A stretch of 64,000 nucleotides of DNA from Pohlia nutans. Taxonomy: Eukaryota; Streptophyta; Bryopsida; Bryales; Mniaceae. The stretch covers positions 18,319,009-18,383,008 of the forward strand of contig CM040100.1 of the NCBI GenBank assembly GCA_022496805.1, given 5' to 3'. How positions within the stretch are numbered: position 1 is the stretch's first letter; every line of letters starts with the position of its first letter. The position numbers and the translations under genes were made by a program. Positions 23,401 to 35,311 of the stretch are shown piece after piece. A model generated the notes under the pieces. It was given only the letters and a program-made list of their open reading frames with translations, did not search any database and was not told where the DNA came from.

Positions 23401-26400
23401 GCATACTGGAAAAGCGGGGGGAAAAAATTATGACAGGTTTGTTGTTTCAGACGTGTGTTAGCATGAAGCAAGCAGGTGCGCTTGTGGCAACGTTGGAAAG
23501 CACTTCACTAAAAGAGTGCACGTTTGAAATTCAGCCATCGACGGTGGCTGTTCTCAAAGCCAAAGGGCAGACTAGTTCTTCTCTAAAGCTTACAACCTAT
23601 AAACTACAATTCTAAGGACAACAGCTGGCTGACACACAGAATTATTGGTGACAGAAATGCATGACACCGCTAACGGCCAGGGTCTCAATACAATTAGCGG
23701 TGTTCCACAGCAATAAAAACTATGAGACAACACTAAGATGACCAGATCCTCCGAACGTTGTAGATCTCGCCATTATACTTTCAGAGAAGATTTGTTGATT
23801 TGTTGTTCATTTACGTCAAAAGAAGACCTTCTTACCTGAAGGCCCAGGGGACTAGGTGATGCGGGAGTTTCCATGTTGCACTCTGACTGGAAGAGATCAC
23901 AAACCAGTGAATTCCAGTAATCCAGACAAACCTACATGAGTGCAAAACAACACTTCACGGTTAACAAAGACAAGAAAATAAACATGAAAAAAACTGACAA
24001 TTAAAGCAAAAAAAGACATCCTACTTCAAAATTGACAACTATTTACTTTGGAGCAAGGAACTCCAGAACATTGCAACTATGCATACCTTAAAAACCTCTG
24101 TATCATCAACGTAGGAAATACCGATCAAATATTCCAGCCCCATCAATAGAGCCGTTTGGTTCTCCAGGGAGTTCTCCAACACCCCAATGTGGGACTGCAA
24201 CCCCAGGTGTCTCGCAGATTAGTGCACACCACACACAAAGTATCCCAACCCCACATCCCAATAACTTCTAAAACCTGACCAGTCTAATGAGCAGAAAATT
24301 ACTCAAAGCTTCAGGCATCATATGCAGCAAAACTCTAAAACATGTGCGACCCTTGAATGGTCGTCTACATGTGCAGAAAGTCGGAAGGAAACTGGAATAT
24401 AGGAAATACCTTAAAGAACGCAGTGAAGAACATTGCCAAATTCTGGATAAACGCCTGCAAAAATGAAGGTGGAATTTATAAAATCTTCGAAATGAATGGC
24501 GAATTGAAGGACAATGCTCAGGCAGTAGGAAAATATTGCAAATAATATCGACACCCGTTCTGAGCTCATTAATCGCAGAATACCAGGAGTAGGGCATGCT
24601 CGCACAGCCACACTTTCTCGAGTCGAGAAGCAGCGGTCCTCAAATCCACTGGATTGTAAAATGACCGAACGAACTCATTATGGAGTTCTCGAACACTATC
24701 CTTCTAGTTACAAAAATATACACAAACGTCGTACCTGATCCTCATCTGACCCACTTCCGTAAGCCTCTGGAACGTTGGTGCCTGGCGGTAAAATTATCTG
24801 CAGCAATTTCAAGCAAAAATCATCTTCCAGGAACATACATGGACACGTCCACAGAGCTACGAATGACCGTCCATGGTCCATACTTGTTCGAGGTCATGAA
24901 TGACCAAACCCATTGAATACGACAGCTGCGTAATCATGTCAGCCATCAGACTTGGTAGAATCAGTGAGACATTGAAATATTTCATCTGCAAACCCTACCA
25001 CATACACCCTTCGGAGTAATAATCACTCAAGAATATCCCACGTGATTTCCAGTGAACTAAAAATTTGTACCTGGAGCTGCACCATGAAAATGGTGTACAG
25101 TTTCACAAATTGGGCATCGTAGTAATCTCCACAACTAAGAACAGCCACCTGCACAATTCTTAATTTCCTCAGTCCATGACCAACCAGTTCTGTGTAGGCG
25201 AGCACAATCGTTACGCTCTGTTCCAGAAACATTGGAAGGGCCATCACAAAGTCGGAGAAGTTAGGATCCAGGTATATACAAGTGACAATACTCACCTCAG
25301 ACAGACATTGTAGTGTCAAGTTACGATAGCCGGCAACAGGAAATAGCTTCAGCAGAGTCTCAAGCTGCAAGTCAATCAAAGGAACATGAATAGTTAGAAA
25401 CTCAACACTGCAAACCACGTAAAAAACAGTGATGTGGATGACTATTGCAGGCACTGCAAAACGGTTACCAGCATGAGTTCTGTATCAGTCTACAGTAAAC
25501 GTCAAGTGCACAGGCATATCGAGATCGTCGCTTCAAATAATGGAAAATAACTGTGAAACATAGGTACATGCCAGGGACCAAGTAATACAGGCTCTATGTC
25601 CCAAACCCACACCTTGCTTGTCAAGAAACAAAGCACTTACCAACGCCGATTCGAATATATAACCCAGGGGAATCCATGATAGAAAAGCATGTAGAGTGGC
25701 CAGTGTTGCTCGGATAAGTTCAGGCCGTTGAGACATTGACAGAACATATTGGCATAACTCATGAATGAGCTGGAATTCACTGTTGAACGATCCCACAATT
25801 CCCAATGCAACATATCAGTAGAAGAATTTGGCGACTAATAGGGCAATCCCACATGGATATGGCAGCGCCCTCACTTGGTCCAAGTGATGCACACTCAAGA
25901 TTGAATCCTTCCGAATTATCAAAGGCACCCTCGTCAGATCAAAATACAATTGACACCCCTTCCTCCCACGCACACGCAACAGATGAATAACGAACCTGTT
26001 TAAGGAATTCTTCAATTCTTTGATCTTACTTTGAGTCAATTCTCCTCGTGAGAAATCAAAAACTTCCTCGCTGAGCAGCTGCATTTTACCATTCCAAGTC
26101 AGACGCTTCTAGATATCCAAAGTTCACCCACATCTGAATGAATACAGACCGTTAATTCAGCTATCATAAGACGACCAAGAATGGGATCAAAACAAGCCTA
26201 AGACCTACCTTCAATATGACCATGCAGTTTTCACAAAGTGTTTCGCTGCTTTTTGCAGCTGCCACGAGATCTGGAATAAATCTGGGCCATCGAGCAGGCC
26301 ATTCGTGCTTTAAAACCTGCACCAAATCCACATTTATCCTTGTGAATGCCAGAATTGTCATCGATACGAGCCAAGCCTAAGCCCACCGGTACGTAACAGA

Positions 26401-28476
26401 TATCAGCATATTAGAACCCCTCAAATCCAGATATCACCAATTTCGTAATGCAAATCCCACATCACTGAAATTGGGCTCAAGGAAACATATGTAAAACACT
26501 CAATATGTGGCCACTGCTGATGCCAACTTATGAAATACATTAAAATCCCACGTCAGTACCCCACAAAAAGCAACATGTACTTGCTTGCAACTGCATCCAA
26601 GTGTAACCATACCTGAACAAGAATGATGTTTAGCTTGTTCACATACAGCCTTTCGGCCCGAAATGAGGTTTCGTTGCTTGAAAGCTGCGTTCAACGAGAA
26701 TTCGGTAAGAATACGTGAGAACTCCACAGTGTGGTGGTTTTAAAGCGAAACGACACAATCGGATAAACATCAGAAAGGAAAATGAAGTGAACCATGAAGT
26801 TGAGGAACAAGCCGTTGATGCAAAATTCTAAGCGCACAGACGACAAATCTAACGAGCACCGACATCATAGGTGGGGAAGAGTAAAAGTCACGGTTTCACC
26901 AATGAACCTGCACAATGAGGTCTGATATATAATTCTTAATGCCGTCACGTTGCTCCACAGGAAGCGCATTCCATCGATACTTGATTACTCCCTCCAGCAC
27001 CTTCGTCACAAGAGATAGACACACACAATCGTTGTTTTCAAATGAGTTACAAGCCAAAAAACTAAACTCGAAGACTAGACACTACATTTGCATGTCATCT
27101 TCCCCGACTCCAACCAAAACGGCAGTAAATACCTTCGATATTACCGCCTATCCACAGCACACTATGTAAACATGCGGCGACACCCTTACCTGAAGAGCAT
27201 AGAACTTGGAATTTGCAATAGTTGAATTCTGGAGGATAGTCACCACTCGGGTCCATGCATCGGGATGTTCTTGCAACTGCCTCAACACCCTTTCAGCAGC
27301 AGCTCTCTGCATTCAAGTGGGATAAGTCAGCCAAATACTTCCTCGCTTCCGATATGTCTCTCATTTCTATTCCGGCACATTTGCTCAATTAATATGCATG
27401 AAACGTCGGCAGTCCAGTTAGCTCCAATCACCAGTAACACGGTATGTCCAAAGAAATGATAACGTAGAATTCTCACACATACAGGCACTCCAGCTCATGG
27501 AAATTACAGCATAATTTTTCCGTTACACACATGGTTGGAAGTGAATCCCTGCCTGAGTAAGGAATGCTTCCTGAACGGCTAACGAGCATACAACGACAGT
27601 TCACGCAACAGAACACCTCAATGAGATGTCGATTACGGATGTGATCAATTCGCAGGCAAGAATCCCTTAACCTGTGAACCTATAAGAATTTCAGGCGGAG
27701 CATTATCTTCCGGGATTCGAGTCCCCAAGGAGAAGCAAAATTGCGTCTCTTGAAGTTCAAAACCACTCACGAACCACTTGAGTACCATAGTAGTACCACA
27801 ACGTCAAGCTGGAAATTGTAAGAAGAGTGAAGGGCAATCGACTTCAATCTGGACGCGCTCCATCGTAATATATTTTCCAAATCTGACCTAATACTTCTAA
27901 AAGAGCACACCGGGAGGCCATCACCGCAAGAAGATACAAAGATATCGTCGTCTGTAGGCTGGTATTAAAGTTTGAGAAAAGTTGGAAATGCTAGGGTAGG
28001 GACAAGAAGACCTTGTTCTGCTGAATGAGTAAACCACCTGTGCTCTCGGAAAACACACGGATTATCACAACTCCATCACTCAGCAACCCCCGACACACTA
28101 ACGAGCATCGCTCAATTCATGCAGTTTCCGTGTTGGAATTTCATCTTGAAACAACCGTATCACCCTCGCAAGGCACGGGCTTTATCTTGAAGGGGTTTAC
28201 TACTAGCATTGCTCCAGAAGCGGATCTTGACAATGCGCATTAATGCAGAAACCAAAGAAACGATCAGAAAACGTTCGGAGCTCCGTGATTCAAGAACCTG
28301 CCGAAATTTTCGATTATGATTTCAGCACTCGAGACAAAGTGGTGTTAATTCAGCCTCACGATCCAATGGTAGATTGTTACCTCCTCTTTGGAGCCGGTGC
28401 CATAAAACGCTGCCACGGTGGCATCAAGAAGACCGACATCAAATGGCTGCGTGAAATCCAACAGCTTCTCCGCCAT
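17440..28476 (-). CDS. XPO1: Exportin-1 (XPO1/CRM1) nuclear export receptor, 1072 aa, complete
   Basis: Thirty-two exons join in frame to 1072 residues (Arabidopsis XPO1A is about 1075). From the 5' end: 28381-28476, 27190-27306, 26908-27000, 26613-26684, 26209-26316, 25996-26078, 25641-25779, 25296-25364, 25071-25148, 24735-24797, 24410-24454, 24087-24194, 23836-23931, 23077-23271, 22754-22813, 22482-22592, 22185-22282, 21761-21869, 21480-21545, 21190-21288, 20955-21035, 20577-20666, 20305-20390, 20025-20105, 19678-19860, 19393-19459, 19146-19256, 18906-19013, 18510-18647, 18244-18384, 17841-17945, 17440-17562. It starts [15 protein letters not shown] and ends [13 protein letters not shown]. 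The importin-beta-like N-terminus binds Ran-GTP. HEAT repeats follow. The NES-groove Cys (about 527, in [12 protein letters not shown]) that reacts with leptomycin B is conserved. It exports proteins with leucine-rich NES and some RNPs. All introns fit GT-AG except intron 30, which appears to use GC-AG. Confidence 0.97.
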
Positions 28477-28758
28477 GGCGCTCGCCGCTCAACCTCACTC
28501 ACGCGAATAGAAAGAATCAAAAACGGAACTGACACAGAACCTAAAAAATTTATTATTGACAACAACCACGCAGCTCCAAGAACCTCTCGCAAGAACCCGG
28601 CGACCTCCGCGCTCTCTACTGCGCGTCACCGCATGGTTGCACACAATCGGGGCGGGGCGGAAAAATTGATGCAGAGTAGTTCAAACGGTCGGATGGCGCC
28701 GTGGTGTTGGATTGAAGAGGAAGGGAAGAGAAGCGGAGCCGGGTCAGAGCTGAGCCTT

Positions 28759-28766
28759 AAACCCTA
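28759..28766 (-). promoter_or_regulatory. Telo-box in the XPO1 promoter/leader region
   Basis: AAACCCTA about 280 bp upstream of the XPO1 start codon. The interval 28477-28960 is GC-richer than flanking DNA and should hold the promoter and 5' UTR. Confidence 0.45.
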
Positions 28767-28959
28767 GAACCATCAAATGATGCGAAAGAGGATTCATGGA
28801 AAACCACTCCGCGTGGTTTGGTCCCAGATGAAAGGTTCTAGAAGGCTCTTCATGGCCGACGCCCTTATTATTCAGTGTTGAGGAGCTTATTCAGTGTGGA
28901 GGAGGGCGACGGACCTCCCTCCGTCACCGTCGGTCCCCCATTCCGTCCGGCCAGGCTGC

Positions 28960-30376
28960 CCGACTCGAAAAAAAGTATTAGACCCTTCTGAAAAAGTCCT
29001 GGTGCTCTTCGTTGAGGACTTTCGCTTAGCTCACCGAATGTCATTTTTTTCTAAAATATCAAGATTAAGCAGATTTTTAAATATCATAGTTCCATGGGTT
29101 TGAGATGTTGCCCATGAAAGTAGAGAAGATGATGGGAAAGTGATAGTTGGGAATGTTTCATATTTGGTAGTAAAGTTTTGAATGTCCCATGAACTTGAAC
29201 ATGAACGAATTTGATTGTTTAAAGTGAAACATAAACAAATTTGATTGGTTAGGGTACAATATGAACAAATTTGATTAGAATTTGATTAGTTAAGGAGAAG
29301 TTGTCACAAAGTCTTGAGATCGAGAACCAAATGATCATGTTCTCACCACTTTTTTTTCAAATTAAAGCTCACTTGAAATGTGGAACTTGGTTCTCCTAAG
29401 TACCTAAATTTTTTTTTTAGCGAGATACTTCACCCATGAAACTTGATCTTTAGCTTTTTATGAAAAGTCCTTGTGCTCTTGGATAAGGATTTTCAATTAG
29501 CTCACCAAAAGTCATTGATTTTTCAGTCAAGACATATTTCAAGAAACATGCTCCATTTTTTTTATCAAAGTGTATTTTATTACATTGACAAAAGACACAT
29601 AAGAGTCATCATCCTCATTCTTTGAGTATGATACGACCTATGAATGTCCTTTTAAAATAACTTTCAAAAGAAATTTTTGTCTCTTCGCTTTTAGGATTTC
29701 AAAAAAACTATAAATTTTTAATATTAGTTATTCGTTTAATTTTCAAGCTATTAATCTTTACTAATTTTATCACAAATCTCATTTAATTGGAGTTGAATAA
29801 CTCACACCACTAGTAAAAACTAGAAATGTAGTCCCCACGTGTGTCGAGTGACTTAAATGGTCACAAAGAACTACAATTGAGTCACAAGGGACCAATCATT
29901 AAGGACCAAAATTTTACTAATGTCATTCCTTATTTGCACATTAGAATGAACACTAATTGCTAATTACTATAGTGTCTACCTTCGAGAGGATAGAGTAGAC
30001 CGACACCACTGATTCTTTGCCAGATAAACATTTACCATGAGTAAATCAAATAGACACTTTATTCACATCAGCCTCAAAAGAAGACCGGGGTTTATATATA
30101 TATATATATATATTCATTCATTAATCAATAGTTTGTTTTAACTAGTTTGATCAAATACTTAACACCTTTAAATCTTTAATTTTGTCATTATGTTCAATTT
30201 TAATTCACATGTCGCACAAATGAGACAAATATGAACAATAGCAAAAAAATGCAAATAATATAAAGGAATCAAGATTTTCTGTACAAGATGGCGTTTAAAA
30301 ATTGAACTGGTAGTAAAATATCACAAAATTATTAGAAAGTGTTATGCACAAGTGAAATTTATTTGTGTGAGTGAAT
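28960..30376. other. AT-rich intergenic DNA
   Basis: No gene. Contains diffuse internal similarity (about 28990-29060 versus 29460-29530, both with 'AAAGTCCTNGTGCTCTT' and 'CACCGAATGTCATT'-like blocks), a CACTAGTAAAAAC start near 29808 that may be a decayed CACTA end, and a TA microsatellite at 30092-30113. Confidence 0.4.
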
Positions 30377-30737
30377 AGAGTTATCCTTAAAGTCACCTTG
30401 TGTTTGAATAAGATACCGTGAATTTTGCATTAATGTACTCTTATTTGTTCACCCTAAATAGTTAAAAGGTAGGGAAGAGCTTAGTAGTCTCTCATTATTA
30501 GGTGTGTAAGAGCTTGGTGGTCTTCAAACTCATGGAAAACTAGTTTAGCCGTTTTTCTTGACGGCTAAACTAGTTTCCCTTGAGTTTAGAGACCACCAAG
30601 CTCTTACGCACATAACAATGATAGACCACCAAGCTTTTCCATACTTTTTAACTATTTGGGGTGAACAAATAAGAGTACATTAAAGCAAAATTCACGGTAT
30701 CTTAATCAAACACAAGGTGACTTTAAAGATAACTCTA
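30377..30737. mobile_element. Near-perfect 360-bp hairpin MITE
   Basis: The two arms (about 30377-30552 and 30560-30737) are inverted copies meeting at AGTTTAGCCGT/ACGGCTAAACT with almost no loop. The ends are AGAGTTATC and GATAACTCT, possibly with TA target sites. Shared blocks include ACCAAGCTCTTAC and TGAACAAATAAGAGTACATT. Such a hairpin could be processed to small RNAs if transcribed. Non-coding. Confidence 0.8.
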
Positions 30738-31374
30738 ATAGCCCTTTACTTTTTTAGTGGCAAGAGACATGACTTGCTAGTACTTCACATGCCATACACC
30801 TACAATGATAACTTCCTACTTGTTATGGATCCCATTGCTCAATGACTCTCACACTTAGCTTCCACGAGACAACTTCGCATAATAAATTCTGTAAATGTCT
30901 AAGCGCTCTATGAAGGTACCACTACCCACATGCCCCACCTACCATCAACACCAACTACTTTTAGGAGACGTCCAACTCTTCATTAGATCTTAGGTTCCAA
31001 CTTTTAAACTCATAATGTTTAGGACATCACAATAGTGACCTAGTGTGGAGTGGGATATCTTTTAATTAGTGTCAAGAGGTGCAATCGAGCACCTCACAAT
31101 GCCAAAGGTGTGGAAATGAGGTTTAACATTAACCTCACCCCTTTAGAACCACTCTAACTCACATTGGTACTACATGGGAGTAAGGAAGAAGACTACTCTT
31201 CTCTTCATAATACATGTGATAATATAAGAAACAAACTTTGAAGAAAAATCTCAAAGGATGTGAGTTTCAAAAGCTCTTAATACTATTCAAAAGTGAAGAG
31301 GGTGATCACCTTTTCTAATACGTGTCATAACACAAGAAACAAACTTTTGGGAGAAACCTCCAAAGGACACGAGT
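30738..31374. other. Intergenic DNA without recognisable genes
   Basis: AT-rich. A repeated block 'ATACATGTGATAATATAAGAAACAAACTTT' versus 'CGTGTCATAACACAAGAAACAAACTTT' (each shown here in part) at about 31205 and 31320 suggests an old local duplication of roughly 115 bp. Confidence 0.4.
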
Positions 31375-31382
31375 TAAAAACC

Positions 31383-31645
31383 TGAGCAAAGTCACTTAGT
31401 GTAAATTTTGGTATACATGAGCGAACATAGGGTATTTAATGGGAGGCTATGAAATAATTAGAATATTCTATTTTTATAGTATGTTTAAGGGTATATTCAT
31501 AATATATTATAGGAATATTCTCAAATTGGTTTTAAAACACCATATATTACTTTTTAAATTTTTTAAATTTTATCTCAAATGAATAAAGACATCCTATATT
31601 TGTTCTTTCATAATTATCTAAATTTTAACAGTGACTTCTTCGGGC
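31383..31645. mobile_element. MITE with 8-bp target duplication (hAT-like group 1)
   Basis: Flanked by TAAAAACC at 31375-31382 and 31646-31653. The termini TGAGCAAAGTCACTTAG and, inverted, GCCCGAAGAAGTCACTG match those of 5261-5535 in the opposite orientation, with a similar length (263 bp). Confidence 0.78.
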
Positions 31646-31653
31646 TAAAAACC

Positions 31654-32220
31654 CCCCTCTCGATCGTAGAAGAAAAACAAAAGATCATCTTGTCTCTTCA
31701 TTCAAATGCTATATTTTTATACATCATGGGCTCCGCAAGGAATAAACTTTTTTTAGTTCCTATTTTGAATTAGAGAATGAGTGTTTCACTAGTTGGATGG
31801 ACTTGTAGCTTCATTTTTATTAAAAGAGATTGAATAGTGAACCCGACATCTAAGGTGAGGGCATACATACTGATAGGATTCTTATAACCAATATGTAAAG
31901 TACCACAGTATTTGCCATGAACAAGACCAATTGCCGTTGAAAAGGCCATCATTTCTTCCTTTGATCGACCAATCAACATCTTGCACTATTATCTATATTA
32001 ACCAATTTCAAGAAGCAATTTGGACCGGTTTGTGGAATCATATGTTCACAAATTTGGGACAATCTAGTGATTAGTTTTAGGTGACGACTAACTTTTCCAT
32101 TTCATGAAAAAAATTGCATTTTTGTCGAGCACAAGAGGAAAGACAATTTCCACAAGAGGAAAGACAAGGCAAAACTGGTTTTTAACTTGAAAGGCGGCGA
32201 AAATGAGTTTTGGCCCTTTT
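31654..32220. other. Intergenic DNA without recognisable genes
   Basis: Short reading frames only, with no recognisable domain. Probably decayed transposon. Confidence 0.35.
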
Positions 32221-32325
32221 TCTTTTTTAACCAATTACAACGCACTGCGTTGTTAGAGAGATTCGAACCTTGAACCTCCTCAATGCAAGAGAAGCTCTCC
32301 ATACCATACTACGTTCCTATAGTGG
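32221..32325 (-). repeat. tRNA-like sequence, possible SINE head
   Basis: On the minus strand a B-box-like GGTTCGAATCTC follows an anticodon-arm-like stem-loop CTTCTC-TTGCATT-GAGGAG and an A-box-like TAGTATGGTATGG at the right spacing. The acceptor stem does not pair and the T-stem is mismatched, so it is not a working tRNA gene. A tRNA-derived SINE remnant or tRNA pseudogene fits. Confidence 0.3.
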
Positions 32326-32498
32326 AATCTCTACGTCCACCCACACCAACTTCATGTTCTCCCAAACCAAGCGGCTTGGCTCCTTGTAACAGTCTATGAC
32401 AAAGATTCTTATTTGAAGATGAAAATCACATGGTAGCAGACATAGTACCCTTTACGTGTTGCCTTTACGGATACGGTAACTCACTTGTGTTCAAAGCT

Positions 32499-32750
32499 TC
32501 AATCCAAAGCTTCCAACCAAACCTCCATTCCGAACCTTTTATCCAACCTTCCATCCGAACCTCCATTTCGGACCTTTTTTCCAAACCTTCCGGCTAAAGC
32601 TTCCATCCGAACCTCCATTCCGAACCTTTTTTCCGAACCTTCAGACCCAGCTTCTCTCCGAGCCTTCCACCGGTACCTTCAATCCGAACCTCTCATCAGA
32701 GCCTCTCAGCCGAGCCTTCCTGCCGAACCTCGTTTCAAGGAGGTTCGGAA
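32499..32750. repeat. Degenerate minisatellite of 'TTCCATCCGAACCT' units
   Basis: Many imperfect copies of a CCGAACCT core alternate with GCTTCC and CCTTCC, with about 90-bp higher-order units visible at 32509 and 32599. In one frame it reads as PNL/SEP-like peptide repeats, an artefact of the repeat. It lies just upstream of the DUF1664 gene. Confidence 0.7.
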
Positions 32751-33000
32751 AGCTCCCCACGGGCGTGATGAGCCATGGAATTTGCGCCACAAGCGCAGCC
32801 AGGCAGGGGCTCCCCCTGGCTTTTCGCAGCAAGTATTTGCCGCGATGGCAGCTCTGCCGCCTCGCCTTCACGTCGCCTTCATGGCCAAGACGACGACCAC
32901 CTCTTTCTTTCGTAGCTTCTTTCACTAGCACTGTTTCGCCGCTCTCTCTCGCACCTTTTTTTTCTTTTTCTTCCGGGCCAATTTGCATCGCCTCTAAAAT

Positions 33001-33008
33001 TAGGGTTT
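33001..33008 (+). promoter_or_regulatory. Telo-box in the 5' region of the DUF1664 gene
   Basis: TAGGGTTT about 100 bp before the start codon. Confidence 0.45.
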
Positions 33009-33106
33009 GGATTGCTATGGCCGTTTTAGAATCTCTCGGAAGCTTTCTTTTGTCTGCGACTGTTTAGTAGAAAGAGTATCACTTGTTGTGGATTGGCGCC
33101 GCAGCC

Positions 33107-35311
33107 ATGGCGATGATGCAGGCGAGCCTCGGCGCCACCAAGTTCGTGGTTCTGGTCGGGGCGGGTCTCATGGGATCGGTGCTCATCAAGAACAACAAGC
33201 TCATGGACTTTGTTGGTGATCTCTCCAAGGTACTGCTAATTCTAGTATTAGTATTCTACGGCTTTTCTTGTGATTGATTGGAAATGCAATCATTCATTGT
33301 TTAGGGTTTTGGTAGCTTAGTTTTGAATTCCGTCGTGCTTTTCGAGGTGGGATTGACGACAATGTTTGTCGAATTGGCGTTGTAAGCGGTTGTCACAACC
33401 TTTACATGTTCGGGTTGATTATGATCGAACCAGTTTGCTCTTAGGGTAATTGGTGTCGTGATCTTGAAATTCGCCGATCTCAATTGAACTTATTGTAAGC
33501 CAATCAAATTATGGATTTGCTATTATATTCTATGTAGCGATAGGTTTTTTCGTTAGTACCTGCTATTATCTCCAACGTATTGGTCGACTGCTAATTATAG
33601 TAGATGTTATGGGTTGTAGACGGCTTTGCTTTTGATTTATCATTGGCTCGTCGTGTTGTTCTCCTGGAAATTTCAGTGTTCAGGGTTTTGGGAGCTTGGG
33701 TTTGAAAGGGAAAATCTGGTCGTGGAAGGATCTAGTCTTCGAGGTGGCAATGTTAGATGGTTATTTTGGGAGTTTCGAATTTGTTGATAAAACCTTGTGT
33801 GAGAGGGTGATGATGAGCTGCCCCCACGGCGGACCATCCAATACAAGATTGTGTTTAGGGTAATTGGTGTCGTGGTCTTTTAATGAGCCGATCTTTTTTA
33901 TTTTAATTGCATTTCAGATGAAGTGCTGGTATGTATTTGCTGTTATTCTATGTAGCGATTGAATCGAATAGTTTTTAGTGAGCACCTGTTATTGACGAAG
34001 ACTGTGCTCCAGCTTCCAAAGTATTGGTCGACTACTAATTTTAGTAATATTTTGTGTTGTAGACGGCTTTTCATGGGATTCGTTGTTGGCCCGTTCTGTA
34101 AATTTCAGTGTTTTGGTGGCTGAGTTTTATAGAGCGAATTCGGTCATGGAAGGATCTGGTACTGATGGCAATGCTAAATGGTTGTTTTTGGCATTGTAAT
34201 AAGTCTTACGTGGGTGATTATGAGATGAACCATTCAATACAAGATTGTTTTAGGGTACCTGGGGTCGTGGATTCGCCGACCTGTTTCATTTCAATTGAAT
34301 TTATTTTCATCCAATGAAGTTTTGGTCGTTATTCTATGTAGCGATTGGATTGAATATGTGAGCATCTGTTATTGACGAAGACTGTGCTGGGACTGTCAGG
34401 TGTTTTCGAAGCATTTGAAAGATGAAGGACAGAAGGGGGAAGGGGGGAACGATACGGCTCTCGCTCTGCAAGTCCAGCGACTAACGAAAGAGCTATATAA
34501 CCTAGCGTCTTCTTCACGGACGGTGACTGTGGTCCAAGCCGGATCGGGTTCAGGAGTATCAATCACGTCGCTCATCTTGCCGGCTGCTGTCATCGGGACT
34601 GTGAGCTATAGTTACATGTGGTGGCGAGGCTTTTCGTTTGGAGACGTGATGTATGTTACCAGGAAGGGCATGAACAATGCGGTGGCAGGGGTGGGCAAGC
34701 AACTGGAGCATGTCTCGGCCGCGCTTTCCTCGACCCGGAAGCACATGAACCAAAGGCTCGACAGTGTGAGCAGCAAACTGGATGACAGCGTTGTGATCAC
34801 GGGGTTGATCAGGGATCAGGTGGAGGAAGTGAAAGGCACGGTGGGGAGGAGCATCTACGAAATCGAGAATGTGAATCAGAAAATGGAAGGGTTGGGGCTG
34901 AAGATTGACGAGGTTCAGGAGAGCCAGAACTTTGCCAATCAAGGTATTTTCTTGTTGATTGAGTGGGTGCATCGCCTCAATCTTGTTGGACCTGCCCAGA
35001 ACCCCGAGCTAGCACAGAGCTTCAATTCCTGGTACTTGAAAGCGAACACCCTGCAACGAGCCACATCCTCGCAGGTGGCTGCAATCACTCCTCCTCAGGG
35101 CTTGAAACAGTTCTTCTCCCAGGCCTTGGACTCTGCGCCCTCCTCCACCAATTTGAACACTGGAGAGTCCAGAGCACCGGACTTGAATTTGCCAAGTCCC
35201 GGGTTGGGTTTGCAGCACAGTACTCCGGCGAGGACGATGTCTGCATCCATGGTGTCCAGGCGGTGGTCCTCTGGTCGTTCCAGCTTTTCTGGAATTCAAG
35301 GGATATCGTGA
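33107..35311 (+). CDS. DUF1664 family membrane/coiled-coil protein, 344 aa
   Basis: Two exons, 33107-33229 and 34400-35311, join in frame (AAG|GTACTG donor, CTGTCAG acceptor) to 344 residues. The start follows GCAGCC and opens MAMMQASLGATKFVV. An upstream in-frame ATG at 33083 is possible but in weaker context. Hydrophobic segments lie at about 12-26 and 95-116 (SITSLILPAAVIGTVS then YMWWRG), followed by a helical coiled-coil region at about 130-215 (LDSVSSKLDDSV, RDQVEEVKGTVG, YEIENVNQKMEGL). This order and sequence are those of plant DUF1664 proteins, whose biochemical role is not established. The Ser/Pro-rich C-terminus is probably disordered. The first intron is 1.17 kb of diverged repeats. 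Confidence 0.85.
33293..34398 (+). repeat. Three diverged ~400-bp tandem units filling DUF1664 intron 1
   Basis: Each unit contains, in the same order, 'GGGTTTTGG-AGCTTGG/TAG', 'GATCTNG', 'TTAGGGTAATTGGTGTCGTG', 'TTCTATGTAGCGAT', 'CTGTTATTGACGAAGACTGTGCT' (units 2 and 3) and 'GTAGACGGCTTT' (units 1 and 2). They start near 33293, 33675 and 34108. The true acceptor lies at the end of the third unit. Confidence 0.65.

Noticed and set aside
28243..28767. 174-codon plus-strand frame
   Set aside because: It overlaps, antisense, XPO1 exon 1 and its promoter; no recognisable domain.
29808..29975. CACTAGTAAAAAC ... CTATAGTG as a CACTA MITE
   Set aside because: The inverted ends match over too few bases and no 3-bp duplication is present.
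32485..32928. 147-codon open frame with PNL/SEP peptide repeats
   Set aside because: It is the translation of a degenerate CCGAACCT minisatellite running into the DUF1664 leader; no start context or domain supports a gene.
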